Positions 21,557-29,707 of a stretch of 64,000 bases of DNA are shown one piece after another; position 1 is the stretch's first letter; the number at the start of each line of letters is the position of its first letter. Both the position numbers and the translations under genes were made by a program. This DNA comes from JABDQA01 sp963759125. Its GTDB lineage: Bacteria > Desulfobacterota > Desulfobulbia > Desulfobulbales > Desulfocapsaceae. Location of the stretch: contig CAVWXN010000002.1 in assembly GCA_963759125.1 (NCBI GenBank), positions 1 to 64,000 on the forward strand, in the 5' to 3' direction. A model generated the notes under the pieces. The model was not told where the DNA came from, did no database searches, and saw only the letters and a program-made list of their open reading frames with translations.

Positions 21557-21584
21557 GGGGACACAATTTTTTTATTGTGTCCCC
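21557..21584. repeat. GGGGACAC palindrome, locus 1
   Basis: A perfect palindrome with arms GGGGACACAAT and ATTGTGTCCCC around a T-rich centre lies between the convergent ends of the second fimT and copZ. It may act as a two-way terminator. It is nearly identical to the copy at 21813 on the other side of copZ. Confidence 0.85.
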
Positions 21585-21599
21585 GAAAACTCAGGTAGC

Positions 21600-21794
21600 C
21601 TATTCCACTACCTCAAAACCGATTTTCTCGATGGCTTCTTTAACAGTCTGCCGGTCCACCTCGCCCTGAAAGCTTGCTTCACCTTTATCAAGATCCACTT
21701 TCACCTCTGAAACTCCCGGAAGGGCCTCCAGTGCTTTGGTTGTTGACGCGACGCAGTGTTGACAGCTCATTCCTTTGATTTTTACGCTGGCCAT
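21600..21794 (-). CDS. copZ: copper chaperone CopZ (heavy-metal-associated domain)
   Basis: The 64-residue protein is a single HMA domain with the metal site GMSCQHC at residues 8-14 and the usual ending EAIEKIGFEVVE. Such proteins carry Cu(I) in the cytoplasm to a P1B-type ATPase. A good ribosome binding site (AAGGAG) precedes the ATG at 21794. It is divergent from copA, 124 bases away, and the pair probably works together in copper export. It is bracketed by two almost identical GGGGACAC palindromes, one of which lies in the shared divergent region where its promoter should be. No regulator gene of the CueR or CsoR type is near. Confidence 0.9.
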   Translation of the reverse strand: MASVKIKGMSCQHCVASTTKALEALPGVSEVKVDLDKGEASFQGEVDRQTVKEAIEKIGFEVVE

Positions 21795-21812
21795 TTCTAT
21801 GCTCCTTGCTGA

Positions 21813-21839
21813 GGGGACACAATTTTTTATTGTGTCCCC
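21813..21839. repeat. GGGGACAC palindrome, locus 2
   Basis: Arms GGGGACACAAT and ATTGTGTCCCC with a T-rich centre, one base shorter than locus 1. It lies in the divergent copZ/copA region, 19 bases before the copZ start and 79 bases before copA. Confidence 0.85.
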
Positions 21840-21918
21840 GGTAATCCTGATATGAAATCATGCTTATACTACATCGTAGGAAAAACTGGTAACAACAGAG
21901 TCTTCGTGAGTCAAGGAT

Positions 21919-24390
21919 ATGAGCAGTCTCGAACAATCATTTTCAGTTTCCGGTATGCATTGCGCTGCCTGTTCGAGCAGGATAGAGCGGGTGGTATCGT
22001 CAATGACAGGGGTTGAGTCGGCGTCTGTCAATCTTGCTACCGAACAGATGAGCTGTGTCTATGACGATACCGCGATTGATGAAAATCTCATCGTCAAGCG
22101 GGTTTCTGAGATCGGCTTCGGCCTCACTCCGCAAAATTCAGAAGAAAAAGAAATACTCTTTTCCATACAGGGTATGCACTGTGCCGCCTGTTCCACCAGG
22201 ATTGAGAAAGTACTGGGTTCAATGGATTCAATCCATGCGGCCGATGTTAACCTTGCCTCTGAGCAGGCGACAGTCCGCTTTGATCCATCGCAGATTACCA
22301 TCAGAGAAATTCGGGAAGCAATAGGGAATCTGGGTTTCGAAGCCCAGAAAGCGGCTGGTGGTCTCGATGACTTCAGCAGTAAACGGGCGGAGAACGAGCT
22401 GCGGCTCAAAGAGATGCAGGAGAGGCTCATCGTCCTCCTCACCCTTGCGGGCATCCTGTTTTATATATCCATGGGTGAGATGATCGGCCTGCCGCTCCCC
22501 GATGCCCTGGACCCGCATCACCATCCGTTTCTCTTCGGTTTTTCTCAACTGCTGCTGGCGGCCCCGATCATGCTGCTGGGGAGATCGTTTTATCTGAACG
22601 GTTTTCCAGCCCTGCTCAGAAAGGCTCCCACCATGGATAGTTTGATAGCGGTGGGTACGGGGGCAGCTTTCATCTATTCACTCTGGGGGTTGATCGAGAT
22701 CGGACTGGGTATCGATGTCAACCAGCGGGTGATGGATCTCTACTTCGAATCGGTTGGCGTGCTCATCGCCCTCGTTTATCTGGGTAAATATCTGGAGGCC
22801 CGTTCCAAATATCGGACATCCGACGCCATCGCTCAACTGATTCAGCTCACTCCTGAAAATTCGACCCTGATTGAGGGCGACACCCATAGGGTTATCCCAG
22901 CGGATGAAATCGAGCCGGGTGACATCATCTTGATTCGTCCCGGAGATCGCATTCCCGTCGATGGTCTTGTCGTGCACGGCTCCTCCACCCTGGACGAGTC
23001 GATGCTGACCGGTGAAAGTCTGCCGGTTGATAAAATCCTCTCTGACAAAGTCTTCGGCGGAACCTTAAATCAGTCTGGAGTACTGCATCTAAAAGCGGAA
23101 CAAACCGGCGAACACACGCTGCTTGCCAGAATCATCAAGATGGTCGGCCAGGCCCAGGGCAGCAAGCCGCCGATCGCCTCGCTTGCCGATCGGATCAGTC
23201 TTTACTTCGTACCCATAGTAATGGCTATTGCACTGTTGACCGGTCTCTGCTGGTATTTCGTAGGCGGGGTTGAGTTCACCATGGCGCTGAGATTTTTTAT
23301 TGCCGTGCTGGTGATCGCCTGTCCCTGTGCCATGGGACTGGCAACACCCACTTCGATCATGGTCGGTACCGGCCGGGGGGCTCAGCTTGGGGTCCTGGTA
23401 AAAAACGCGGAAGCCCTGCAGACAGCTGAAAAAACCAGTGTGGTCGTCTTTGACAAGACCGGAACCCTCACCATGGGTGAGCCTCGAGTGCATCGTTTCA
23501 TCAACCATCACCACTCACTGTCTGATGAAACGGTTCTAGGGCTGGCGGCTTCGCTCGAACAATCTTCGGAGCATCCCTTAGCTGCAGCCATAGTGAAATT
23601 CGCCAGAGACCGCGACATCAAACTGAGCCCATCGGCGTCCTTCTCCCTGCTTGAAGGAGCAGGCATTGAAGGCGAAGTGGATGGTCGAAAAGTGTTGATC
23701 GGCAACGAACGGCTGCTCGAGAGGCAGAGGATTGATCTGCCTGAATCGTCGATTAACCCAGATGACTCAGAGGAATCTGGAAAAACAGTCCTCCATATCG
23801 TCATCGATGCCGAACTTGCGGCATCGGTGTCAATTGCTGATACCTTAAAAGACAACGCGCCGGAATGTGTGAGAAAGTTGAAAGAGATGGGGCTCCAGGT
23901 TGTCATGATAACCGGAGATCATCCTGATACAGCAAAAGAGATTGCCCGCCAGGTCGGTATCGACAGCGTCATTGCCAGGGTCTTGCCGGGCGATAAACGG
24001 AACAGGGTTATAGAGCTTCAGAAGAAAGATGTGGTTGCCATGGTCGGCGACGGCATAAACGATGCCCCGGCCCTGGCCCAGGCCGATGTCGGCATAGCCA
24101 TGGGGTCAGGTACGGAAATCGCCATGGAATCGGGTGATATCGTGCTGATGTCGGGGAATCTCGAAGGGGTGGCAACCGCCCTATCATTGTCCAGGGCGGT
24201 GATGAAAAACATTCGCCAGAACCTCTTCTGGGCCTTTGGTTACAATATCATCGGTATACCGGTGGCAGCAGGCTTTCTCTATATCTTTGGAGGCCCTGCG
24301 CTGAGCCCGATGCTGGCCGGTGCGGCCATGGCGCTGAGTTCGGTATCGGTGGTTTCTAACGCATTACGTCTCCGCTTTTTCTCACCTTGA
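21919..24390 (+). CDS. copA: Cu(I)-exporting P1B-type ATPase CopA
   Basis: The 823-residue protein has two N-terminal HMA domains, each with GMHCAAC (residues 12-18 and 85-91), then eight predicted membrane helices. The actuator motif is TGESLPVDK, the transport site IACPCAMGLATPTS near residue 467, the phosphorylation site DKTGTLTMG near 512, the HP motif SEHPLAAA and the hinge GDGINDAPALAQADVGIAMG. The last helices carry GYNIIG and MALSSVSVVSNALRL, the YN and MxxSS pattern of the copper subgroup. It pumps Cu(I) from cytoplasm to periplasm using ATP. CopZ is divergently encoded. The TGA stop coincides with the first bases of a 130-base repeat copy. The gene is intact. Confidence 0.95.
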   Translation: MSSLEQSFSVSGMHCAACSSRIERVVSSMTGVESASVNLATEQMSCVYDDTAIDENLIVKRVSEIGFGLTPQNSEEKEILFSIQGMHCAACSTRIEKVLGSMDSIHAADVNLASEQATVRFDPSQITIREIREAIGNLGFEAQKAAGGLDDFSSKRAENELRLKEMQERLIVLLTLAGILFYISMGEMIGLPLPDALDPHHHPFLFGFSQLLLAAPIMLLGRSFYLNGFPALLRKAPTMDSLIAVGTGAAFIYSLWGLIEIGLGIDVNQRVMDLYFESVGVLIALVYLGKYLEARSKYRTSDAIAQLIQLTPENSTLIEGDTHRVIPADEIEPGDIILIRPGDRIPVDGLVVHGSSTLDESMLTGESLPVDKILSDKVFGGTLNQSGVLHLKAEQTGEHTLLARIIKMVGQAQGSKPPIASLADRISLYFVPIVMAIALLTGLCWYFVGGVEFTMALRFFIAVLVIACPCAMGLATPTSIMVGTGRGAQLGVLVKNAEALQTAEKTSVVVFDKTGTLTMGEPRVHRFINHHHSLSDETVLGLAASLEQSSEHPLAAAIVKFARDRDIKLSPSASFSLLEGAGIEGEVDGRKVLIGNERLLERQRIDLPESSINPDDSEESGKTVLHIVIDAELAASVSIADTLKDNAPECVRKLKEMGLQVVMITGDHPDTAKEIARQVGIDSVIARVLPGDKRNRVIELQKKDVVAMVGDGINDAPALAQADVGIAMGSGTEIAMESGDIVLMSGNLEGVATALSLSRAVMKNIRQNLFWAFGYNIIGIPVAAGFLYIFGGPALSPMLAGAAMALSSVSVVSNALRLRFFSP

Positions 24391-24512
24391 AAATGGTCTT
24401 TTCACCCAATCTCAGCGTTGTTCGGGAAAATGCCATCCTCGACATATCAACTATATGCCTGCGGGGTCATTTTCCCGAACGCCTTGATCTTGAGCGAAAA
24501 TTTTCGTTTACC
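24388..24512 (+). repeat. 130-base structured repeat, copy B
   Basis: The copy begins on the copA stop codon (TGAAAATGGTCTTTTC). The inner stem GTTCGGGAAAATG pairs perfectly with CATTTTCCCGAAC, and the shared block GCCTTGATCTTGAGCGAAAA follows. No open frame of interest is present. Confidence 0.85.
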
Positions 24513-24619
24513 ACAAGTGGTTTTTACACAGTTGCTCCTGTAATTGTACCTGCAAAGCTGTTTTTATTACAGCTACTGTATTTCGATAGGGAAAGGCGCA
24601 TGATTCCGTCGCTTTTGTC

Positions 24620-24649
24620 TTGACTTTTTTTACCACTTCACTATATATA
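24620..24649 (+). promoter_or_regulatory. candidate sigma-70 promoter upstream of sat
   Basis: TTGACT at 24620-24625 is followed after 16-18 bases by TATATA (24642-24649). It points toward sat, 258 bases away, with repeat copy C lying in the predicted leader. The match is fair, not exact, and is not proof of use. Confidence 0.45.
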
Positions 24650-24686
24650 AACGGCTTGTAACTGAATGGTGGTTCATAAGCAACTT

Positions 24687-24818
24687 TGAAGAAAGTCTTT
24701 TGCCCGATCTTTGCGTTATGAAAGAAAATTGAGTCTTCGATGTACAACCCGTGCGTCTGCCGGGCAATTTTCAGTCAAGCCTTGATCTCGAAAAAAATCC
24801 AATTCTTCAAAGAAGTAT
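24687..24818 (+). repeat. 130-base structured repeat, copy C
   Basis: The copy begins TGAAGAAAGTCTTTTGCCC and is the most divergent of the five. GAAAGAAAATTGA faces GCAATTTTCAGTC across the centre, and CAAGCCTTGATCTCG matches the shared 3' block. It lies between a candidate promoter and the sat start. Confidence 0.75.
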
Positions 24819-24907
24819 AAGAGACGCATTACAGTCATTACGTAAATTGCCGTTTCAATCTCTGAAACGGCGCATTTAATTCCAATACTAAAAAGAAGAG
24901 GAACACT

Positions 24908-26185
24908 ATGTCGAAATTAGTCGCACCCCATGGTGGAAAAGGTCTTGTTTGTGCACTTCTGGAAGGCGCCGAGAAGGATGCTGAACTGCAGAAAGCTGCA
25001 GGACTCAAGCAAATTGAGATTTCAGCCCGCGCCAAAGGCGATCTGATCATGATGGGTATCGGTGGGTTCAGCCCGCTGACCGGTTTCATGACCAAAGCTG
25101 ACTGGAAAGGCGTATGCGAGAACTTTCAGATGGCCGACGGCACCTTCTGGCCTGTCCCGATCACCCTCGACGTTTCTGCAGCCGATGCGGCTGATATCTC
25201 CGAAGGCGACGAAATCGCTCTCGTAAGAAAAGGTGAGACTTTTGCAACGATGAAAGTCGAAGAGAAGTACGAGATGACCGAGGCCGACAAGCGCTTCGAG
25301 TGTGAGAAGGTCTTCATGGGCCAGGGAGAGGAGTCGGTCGACGGCAAATTCTGGGAGATCGCTCCTGAAGATCATCCTGGCGTCATCATGGTTATGGCTC
25401 AGAAAGAGTTCAACCTGGCCGGTCCGGTTAAGGTTTTGTCCGAGGGCGAGTATCCCGCCGAGTACCCGGGCGTCTACCTGAAGCCTGCCGAGACCCGTGC
25501 CCTGTTCGACGAGCGCGGCTGGGCCAACGTCGCTGCCCTGCAGCTGCGCAACCCGATGCATCGCTCACACGAGATGCTCGCCAAGATCGCGGTAGAGGTA
25601 TGTGACGGCGTATTGATCCACTCCCTGATCGGCAACCTGAAGCCCGGCGACATCCCGGCACCGGTTCGCATCAAGGCAATCGACATCCTGATCGACAAGT
25701 ATTTCGTAAAAGAGAACGTATACTCCGCCGGCTATCCGCTTGATATGCGTTACGCCGGACCGCGCGAGGGCCTGCTGCATGCCACCTTCCGTCAGAACTA
25801 CGGGGTCAACAACATGCTGATCGGCCGTGACCATGCCGGTGTTGGCGACTTCTACGGCCTCTTCGAGGCCCAGACCATCTTCGACGAGATCCCGGTCACC
25901 GGCGATCCCGGCAAAGACCTGCTCTGCAAGCCGATGAAGATCGACTGGACCTTCTACTGCTACGAGTGCGACGGCATGGCCTCTCTGCGTACCTGTCCGC
26001 ACGCCAAGGAGAGCCGCGTCGTTCTGTCCGGCACCAAGCTGCGCAAGGCCTTGTCCGACGGCGAAGAGATCGTAGATCATTTCGGCCGCGAGGAGGTCCT
26101 CGATCATCTCCGCGCGTACTATGAGGGGCTGACCGAAAAAGTGGAAGTCAAGATGCAGAGTCATGCGGCTGCCACGAAGATGTAA
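24908..26185 (+). CDS. sat: sulfate adenylyltransferase (ATP sulfurylase), dissimilatory type
   Basis: The 425-residue enzyme makes adenosine phosphosulfate from sulfate and ATP, the activation step of sulfate reduction, in the cytoplasm. The sulfate- and ATP-binding motif QLRNPMHRSHE lies at residues 212-222, GRDHAGVGDFYG near 306-317, and a cysteine group CYECDGMASLRTCPH after it, seen in the homo-oligomeric bacterial and archaeal type. LSGTKLRKAL follows. AGAGGA precedes the ATG. Codon use is strongly biased to C- and G-ending codons compared with its neighbours, as for a highly expressed gene. It stands alone, with a strong terminator; apr, dsr and pyrophosphatase genes are not in this window. 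Confidence 0.95.
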   Translation: MSKLVAPHGGKGLVCALLEGAEKDAELQKAAGLKQIEISARAKGDLIMMGIGGFSPLTGFMTKADWKGVCENFQMADGTFWPVPITLDVSAADAADISEGDEIALVRKGETFATMKVEEKYEMTEADKRFECEKVFMGQGEESVDGKFWEIAPEDHPGVIMVMAQKEFNLAGPVKVLSEGEYPAEYPGVYLKPAETRALFDERGWANVAALQLRNPMHRSHEMLAKIAVEVCDGVLIHSLIGNLKPGDIPAPVRIKAIDILIDKYFVKENVYSAGYPLDMRYAGPREGLLHATFRQNYGVNNMLIGRDHAGVGDFYGLFEAQTIFDEIPVTGDPGKDLLCKPMKIDWTFYCYECDGMASLRTCPHAKESRVVLSGTKLRKALSDGEEIVDHFGREEVLDHLRAYYEGLTEKVEVKMQSHAAATKM

Positions 26186-26212
26186 TTGAGATTCGATTCC
26201 TGAGTCTTCCAG

Positions 26213-26248
26213 GGAGACGGAGCATGGCGCTCCGTCTCCTTTTTTTTT
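26213..26248 (+). terminator. rho-independent terminator of sat
   Basis: GGAGACGGAGC pairs perfectly with GCTCCGTCTCC around a five-base loop and is followed by nine T. It begins 28 bases after the sat stop. Confidence 0.92.
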
Positions 26249-26318
26249 CAATTATCCGCTATGATGTATAGAGCAGAGGGTAATTTCCCCCCACGTTCCT
26301 TTAGCTGATGGAAACAAT

Positions 26319-27404
26319 ATGAGCATACTGCAGGTTGGGCTGGGCGAGCGCAGCTACCCGATTCTCATCGAACCGGGCTGTCTGGAGAGGGTTCCGGAAG
26401 ATCTGAGGTCACTTTATCCGGCCACGCGCTATTGCATAATTACAGACGACAATGTATCCGGTTTTTACGGAGAGAGATTGCAGCAGGCCATCGAAACCGC
26501 AGGTCTCGCCTGCGATCTCCTGGCATTTCCGCATGGAGAAGATCACAAGCATCTGTCTACGGTCGGCTCACTCATCAGCCAGGCTGCTCAAAAGGGACTT
26601 GACCGTAAATCGATGGTCATCGCCCTGGGTGGCGGCGTGTCGGGCGACGTCGCAGGCTTTGTCGCCGCAACCTACATGCGCGGCGTACCATTTATCCAGA
26701 TCCCTACCAGCCTTCTGGCCCAGGTTGACAGTTCAGTCGGCGGCAAGACCGGCGTCGATATTCCTGAGGGAAAAAATCTGGTCGGCGCCTTTTATCAGCC
26801 CCAAGCAGTCTATATCGATCCCGAGGTGCTGCGCACTCTTCCCCAAAAAGAATATATCAATGGTCTGGCAGAGGTGATAAAGCACGGCATCATTCGTGAC
26901 CTGGACTACTTTAGGATGCTGGAGGAGCGTTTCGATGAGGTGATGGCGCTCGACCCGGCAGTGTTGAGCGAACTGATTTATGTGAGCTGCAAAATCAAAT
27001 CCGTTGTGGTAGCCGAAGATGAAAAGGAAGTCGACATCAGGCGCATCCTCAACTTCGGGCATACCATCGGTCATGCGGTGGAGGCGGCATCAAACTTCGA
27101 AATAGCCCACGGTTTTGGGGTCTCTATCGGAATGGTCGCTGCTGGCCGGATATCGGTGCTCAAGGGTTTGCTGGCTGAGGACAAGCTTGCAACTATCATT
27201 TCAATGTTACAGCGTTATGGACTGCCAACGGAAGTACCGCAAAATCTTGACCGAAAGCTCATCAAATCTTACCTTCTGACCGACAAAAAAAGAATTGGCA
27301 GTGAGACTTCCTATATCCTGGCCGTCGATATCGGTGAGGTGATCATAACCGAGGAAGTCAGTGAAGAAGAGATCGATGCCGTAATCAATTTTAAACCACT
27401 GTAG
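26319..27404 (+). CDS. aroB: 3-dehydroquinate synthase
   Basis: The 361-residue protein carries out the second step of the shikimate pathway, turning DAHP into 3-dehydroquinate with bound NAD and zinc. The NAD site GGGVSGDVAGF, then YMRGVPFIQIPTSLLAQVDS and GGKTGVDIPEGKNLVG are exact family signatures; zinc ligands lie in GLAEVIKHG, LNFGHTIGHAVE and AHGFGVSIG. The length is normal. The ribosome binding site is weak (GGAAAC). A small zinc-ribbon gene follows after 27 bases, so the two may share a message. Confidence 0.93.
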   Translation: MSILQVGLGERSYPILIEPGCLERVPEDLRSLYPATRYCIITDDNVSGFYGERLQQAIETAGLACDLLAFPHGEDHKHLSTVGSLISQAAQKGLDRKSMVIALGGGVSGDVAGFVAATYMRGVPFIQIPTSLLAQVDSSVGGKTGVDIPEGKNLVGAFYQPQAVYIDPEVLRTLPQKEYINGLAEVIKHGIIRDLDYFRMLEERFDEVMALDPAVLSELIYVSCKIKSVVVAEDEKEVDIRRILNFGHTIGHAVEAASNFEIAHGFGVSIGMVAAGRISVLKGLLAEDKLATIISMLQRYGLPTEVPQNLDRKLIKSYLLTDKKRIGSETSYILAVDIGEVIITEEVSEEEIDAVINFKPL

Positions 27405-27431
27405 CAAATAAAGACCAGAACCGGGAAAACG

Positions 27432-27926
27432 ATGCCGATTTACGAATTTTACTGCAGCGACTGCAATACGATCTACAATTTTTTTTCCAAGAGAATCGAC
27501 ACCGAAACCAGGCCTGATTGCCCGAAGTGCGGTCGCTCAGAACTCGAGCGCCAGGTATCCATGTTCGCCACCATAGGCAAGGCCAGCGAAGAGGATGATC
27601 AGTTTGCCGGTATCGACGAGTCAAAGATGGAGCAGGCCCTCGACTCCCTGATGCGTGAATCGGAGGGGATCAACGAGGACGATCCGAAACAGATGGCCAC
27701 CCTGATGCGAAAATTTACCGAGCGCACCGGCATGAATCTCGGCGACAACATGGAAGAGGCGATCAGCCGGATGGAGAGAGGAGAGGATCCCGAGCAAATC
27801 GAAAAGGACATGGGAGATCTGATGGATGGCGAAGACTTCTCGTTCGAGGCCATCAAGAAAAAGGCGATGTCAAGGCAGCTGCCGCCGGCCCATGATGAGA
27901 CGCTTTATGACCTGCATTCGGAGTAA
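27432..27926 (+). CDS. FmdB-family zinc-ribbon protein
   Basis: The protein of 164 residues begins MPIYEFYCSDCNTIYNFF and has a second pair in PDCPKCG, forming the CxxC...CxxC zinc ribbon of the FmdB regulatory family. The remainder is helical and strongly charged, with many Glu, Asp, Met and Arg residues, and has no further motif. The molecular role of this family is mostly unknown; it has been linked to gene regulation on the basis of the methanogen FmdB. It sits behind aroB and ends just before a GGGGACAC palindrome. Confidence 0.8.
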   Translation: MPIYEFYCSDCNTIYNFFSKRIDTETRPDCPKCGRSELERQVSMFATIGKASEEDDQFAGIDESKMEQALDSLMRESEGINEDDPKQMATLMRKFTERTGMNLGDNMEEAISRMERGEDPEQIEKDMGDLMDGEDFSFEAIKKKAMSRQLPPAHDETLYDLHSE

Positions 27927-27934
27927 CCAGAAGA

Positions 27935-27960
27935 GGGGACACAATACCCATCGTGTCCCC
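27935..27960. repeat. GGGGACAC palindrome, locus 3
   Basis: Arms GGGGACACAAT and ATCGTGTCCCC around a short centre. It lies between the convergent ends of the FmdB-type gene and the 115-residue gene. Confidence 0.85.
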
Positions 27961-27976
27961 CTATCTTACCCACAAT

Positions 27977-28324
27977 TTAATGAATGGTTTCACTACTGCC
28001 ACCATAGATAAAGTGGGTCATTTTATTGGCCAAATGCTTGTCTTTGATGATTTGCCTGACTTCTTCTTCTGATACTCCCAGTGTCTTGGCCAGCTTAGCG
28101 ACGTCGTATACCGGTGTTCCGTCGCTGGTGTAGCTTGCCGCTTCTAATTCCGGGAATACCTGTTCGGTCGCATGGCCCGATGCCTGCAGCAGGATCGATA
28201 CGATTTCCGGAGGGCCATATAATAGAAGCCACTCGACAGCTTCCGCCCAGAGCTTAGAGTCCACCGTTTTATTCTGGACAACCTGCAGGGCAGTATCCAG
28301 GTCCCAATGTTCTTTAAAGTCCAT
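27977..28324 (-). CDS. hypothetical helical protein, 115 residues
   Basis: I do not recognise this protein. It is predicted to be mostly helical and soluble. The C-terminal part has a helix-turn-helix-like pattern, VYDVAKLAKTLGVSEEEVRQI, although this is too weak to call a DNA-binding protein. The ATG at 28324 has no clear Shine-Dalgarno. The gene is bracketed by GGGGACAC palindromes (27935 and 28343-28407), like copZ, and is divergent from the SPFH gene. Composition resembles that of its neighbours. Confidence 0.6.
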   Translation of the reverse strand: MDFKEHWDLDTALQVVQNKTVDSKLWAEAVEWLLLYGPPEIVSILLQASGHATEQVFPELEAASYTSDGTPVYDVAKLAKTLGVSEEEVRQIIKDKHLANKMTHFIYGGSSETIH

Positions 28325-28342
28325 GGTTGTTATTTTTTTTGC

Positions 28343-28407
28343 GGGGACACACTAGCTATCGTGTCCCGTGGAAAAGAGGCTAGGGACACGACAGCTAGTG
28401 TGTCCCC
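28343..28407. repeat. GGGGACAC palindrome pair, locus 4
   Basis: Two 25-base elements (28343-28367 and 28383-28407) lie as an inverted pair across 15 bases. Each has arms of the GGGGACAC/GTGTCCC type, and the second is the reverse complement of the first with one difference. The pair lies in the divergent region between the 115-residue gene and the SPFH gene. Confidence 0.85.
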
Positions 28408-28538
28408 TTGATTATTCCTGTGTTATCTTTTGTGAAAAATCCTGCTACACTATAATATACATTTGCAGGTTGGCAATTGTCCATGACCGGGAGCCAAACT
28501 TCTGAACAAATTAAAATATTTATGGTGGGTATAGCGAC

Positions 28539-29684
28539 ATGAACAGATTCGAAGGCGGGATTTTTCTTGAAAATATCGAATGGTTTGATGAGAGCGGCCA
28601 GGAACTCGTGCATCGTCTGCCGGAATCGGGCTCCGGAGAAATAAAACTCGGCGCCCAGTTGACCGTGAGAGAGAGCCAGGCAGCGGTGCTATTCTATCAG
28701 GGCAAAGCCAGGGATGCCTTCGGTCCTGGGCGGCATACGCTGGTGACGGCCAATTTGCCGATCCTCACCAAGATTCTCTCCATTCCCTGGCGCGGCGACA
28801 GTCCGTTGCGGGCTGAAGTCTACATGGTCAACCTCAAGTATTTTACCAACCTCAAATGGGGAACCCGAAACCCGGTTGCTTTCAGGGATAAAGAACTAGG
28901 CCTCATTCGGATCAGGGCCCATGGGATTTTCAACATCCAGGTGCTACAGCCCGTATTGTTCATCAACTCGCTGGTCGGGACTATGGGTAAAATTACCACC
29001 GAAGATATCTCCAGTTATCTCAAGCGGGTGATTGTCTCCCGGCTCAATGATTTTCTCGGGGAGCGGCTCGATACGATCATTGATCTGCCTGGAAAATTTG
29101 ATGAATTCTCCTTGGAGTTGCAGCAGAAGCTGACCTTGGATTTTGCCCATTTCGGGTTGCGGCTGAGCCATCTCTATATTACCTCCATCACCCCTCCTGA
29201 AGAGGTGCAAAAGGCCATCGACGACCGCTCCCGCATGAACGTCATCACCGATATGGATAAATTTGTGCGGATGAAAGCAGCGATGGCCATGGAAAAAGCT
29301 GCCGAAAACCAGGGTGAGGCGGGGGCCGGACTGGGCCTGGGTATGGGGATGATGATGCCTGCCATGTTCAATCCAGTCTCTGCCCAGCCTGCTGGTGGAG
29401 GCAAACCCCAGACAGGCGGTCCTGGCGCGGCCACCATTAAATGTCCGGACTGCTCCAATGAGATCGGCCAGGATTCGAGATTCTGTCCTCTCTGCGGTCA
29501 TCAACTCGTTGTCCTGAGCAAGTGTCGTGACTGCGGCAAAAACCTGTCTCCCAATGCCAGATTCTGCTCCCGTTGTGGAACAGCGACCGAACAATCGGCA
29601 ACTGAGGTGATCTGCGGGGAGTGCGGCACCGAGAACATGGTCGGCGCCACTTTCTGCAATCAATGCGGGCAAAAACTGCAGTAG
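28539..29684 (+). CDS. SPFH-domain protein with C-terminal zinc ribbons (YdjI-like)
   Basis: Of the 381 residues, about 20-250 form an SPFH domain of the virion-core-like type (QAAVLFYQGKARDAFGPGRH, then LITRI-type strands and SYLKRVIVSRLNDF). A Gly/Met-rich linker (AGAGLGLGMGMMMPAMF) leads to three zinc ribbons: CPDC...CPLC, CRDC...CSRC and CGEC...CNQC. SPFH proteins form membrane-associated oligomeric rings. In Bacillus, YdjI of this type works with the zinc-ribbon protein YdjG to hold a PspA-type protein at the membrane. The next gene, 23 bases downstream, is also a zinc-ribbon protein, so a similar pair is likely here by inference. No pspA is in the window. Confidence 0.85.
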   Translation: MNRFEGGIFLENIEWFDESGQELVHRLPESGSGEIKLGAQLTVRESQAAVLFYQGKARDAFGPGRHTLVTANLPILTKILSIPWRGDSPLRAEVYMVNLKYFTNLKWGTRNPVAFRDKELGLIRIRAHGIFNIQVLQPVLFINSLVGTMGKITTEDISSYLKRVIVSRLNDFLGERLDTIIDLPGKFDEFSLELQQKLTLDFAHFGLRLSHLYITSITPPEEVQKAIDDRSRMNVITDMDKFVRMKAAMAMEKAAENQGEAGAGLGLGMGMMMPAMFNPVSAQPAGGGKPQTGGPGAATIKCPDCSNEIGQDSRFCPLCGHQLVVLSKCRDCGKNLSPNARFCSRCGTATEQSATEVICGECGTENMVGATFCNQCGQKLQ

Positions 29685-29707
29685 GATCAGAACAGTCGGT
29701 GGACTAG

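Noticed and set aside
24387..24623. Short open frame behind copA
   Set aside because: It is made by repeat copy B, whose stem and loop positions vary without keeping codons.
25565..26251. Long open frame opposite sat (228 residues)
   Set aside because: It is a mirror of the G+C-biased third positions of sat; sat has clear family motifs over its whole length.
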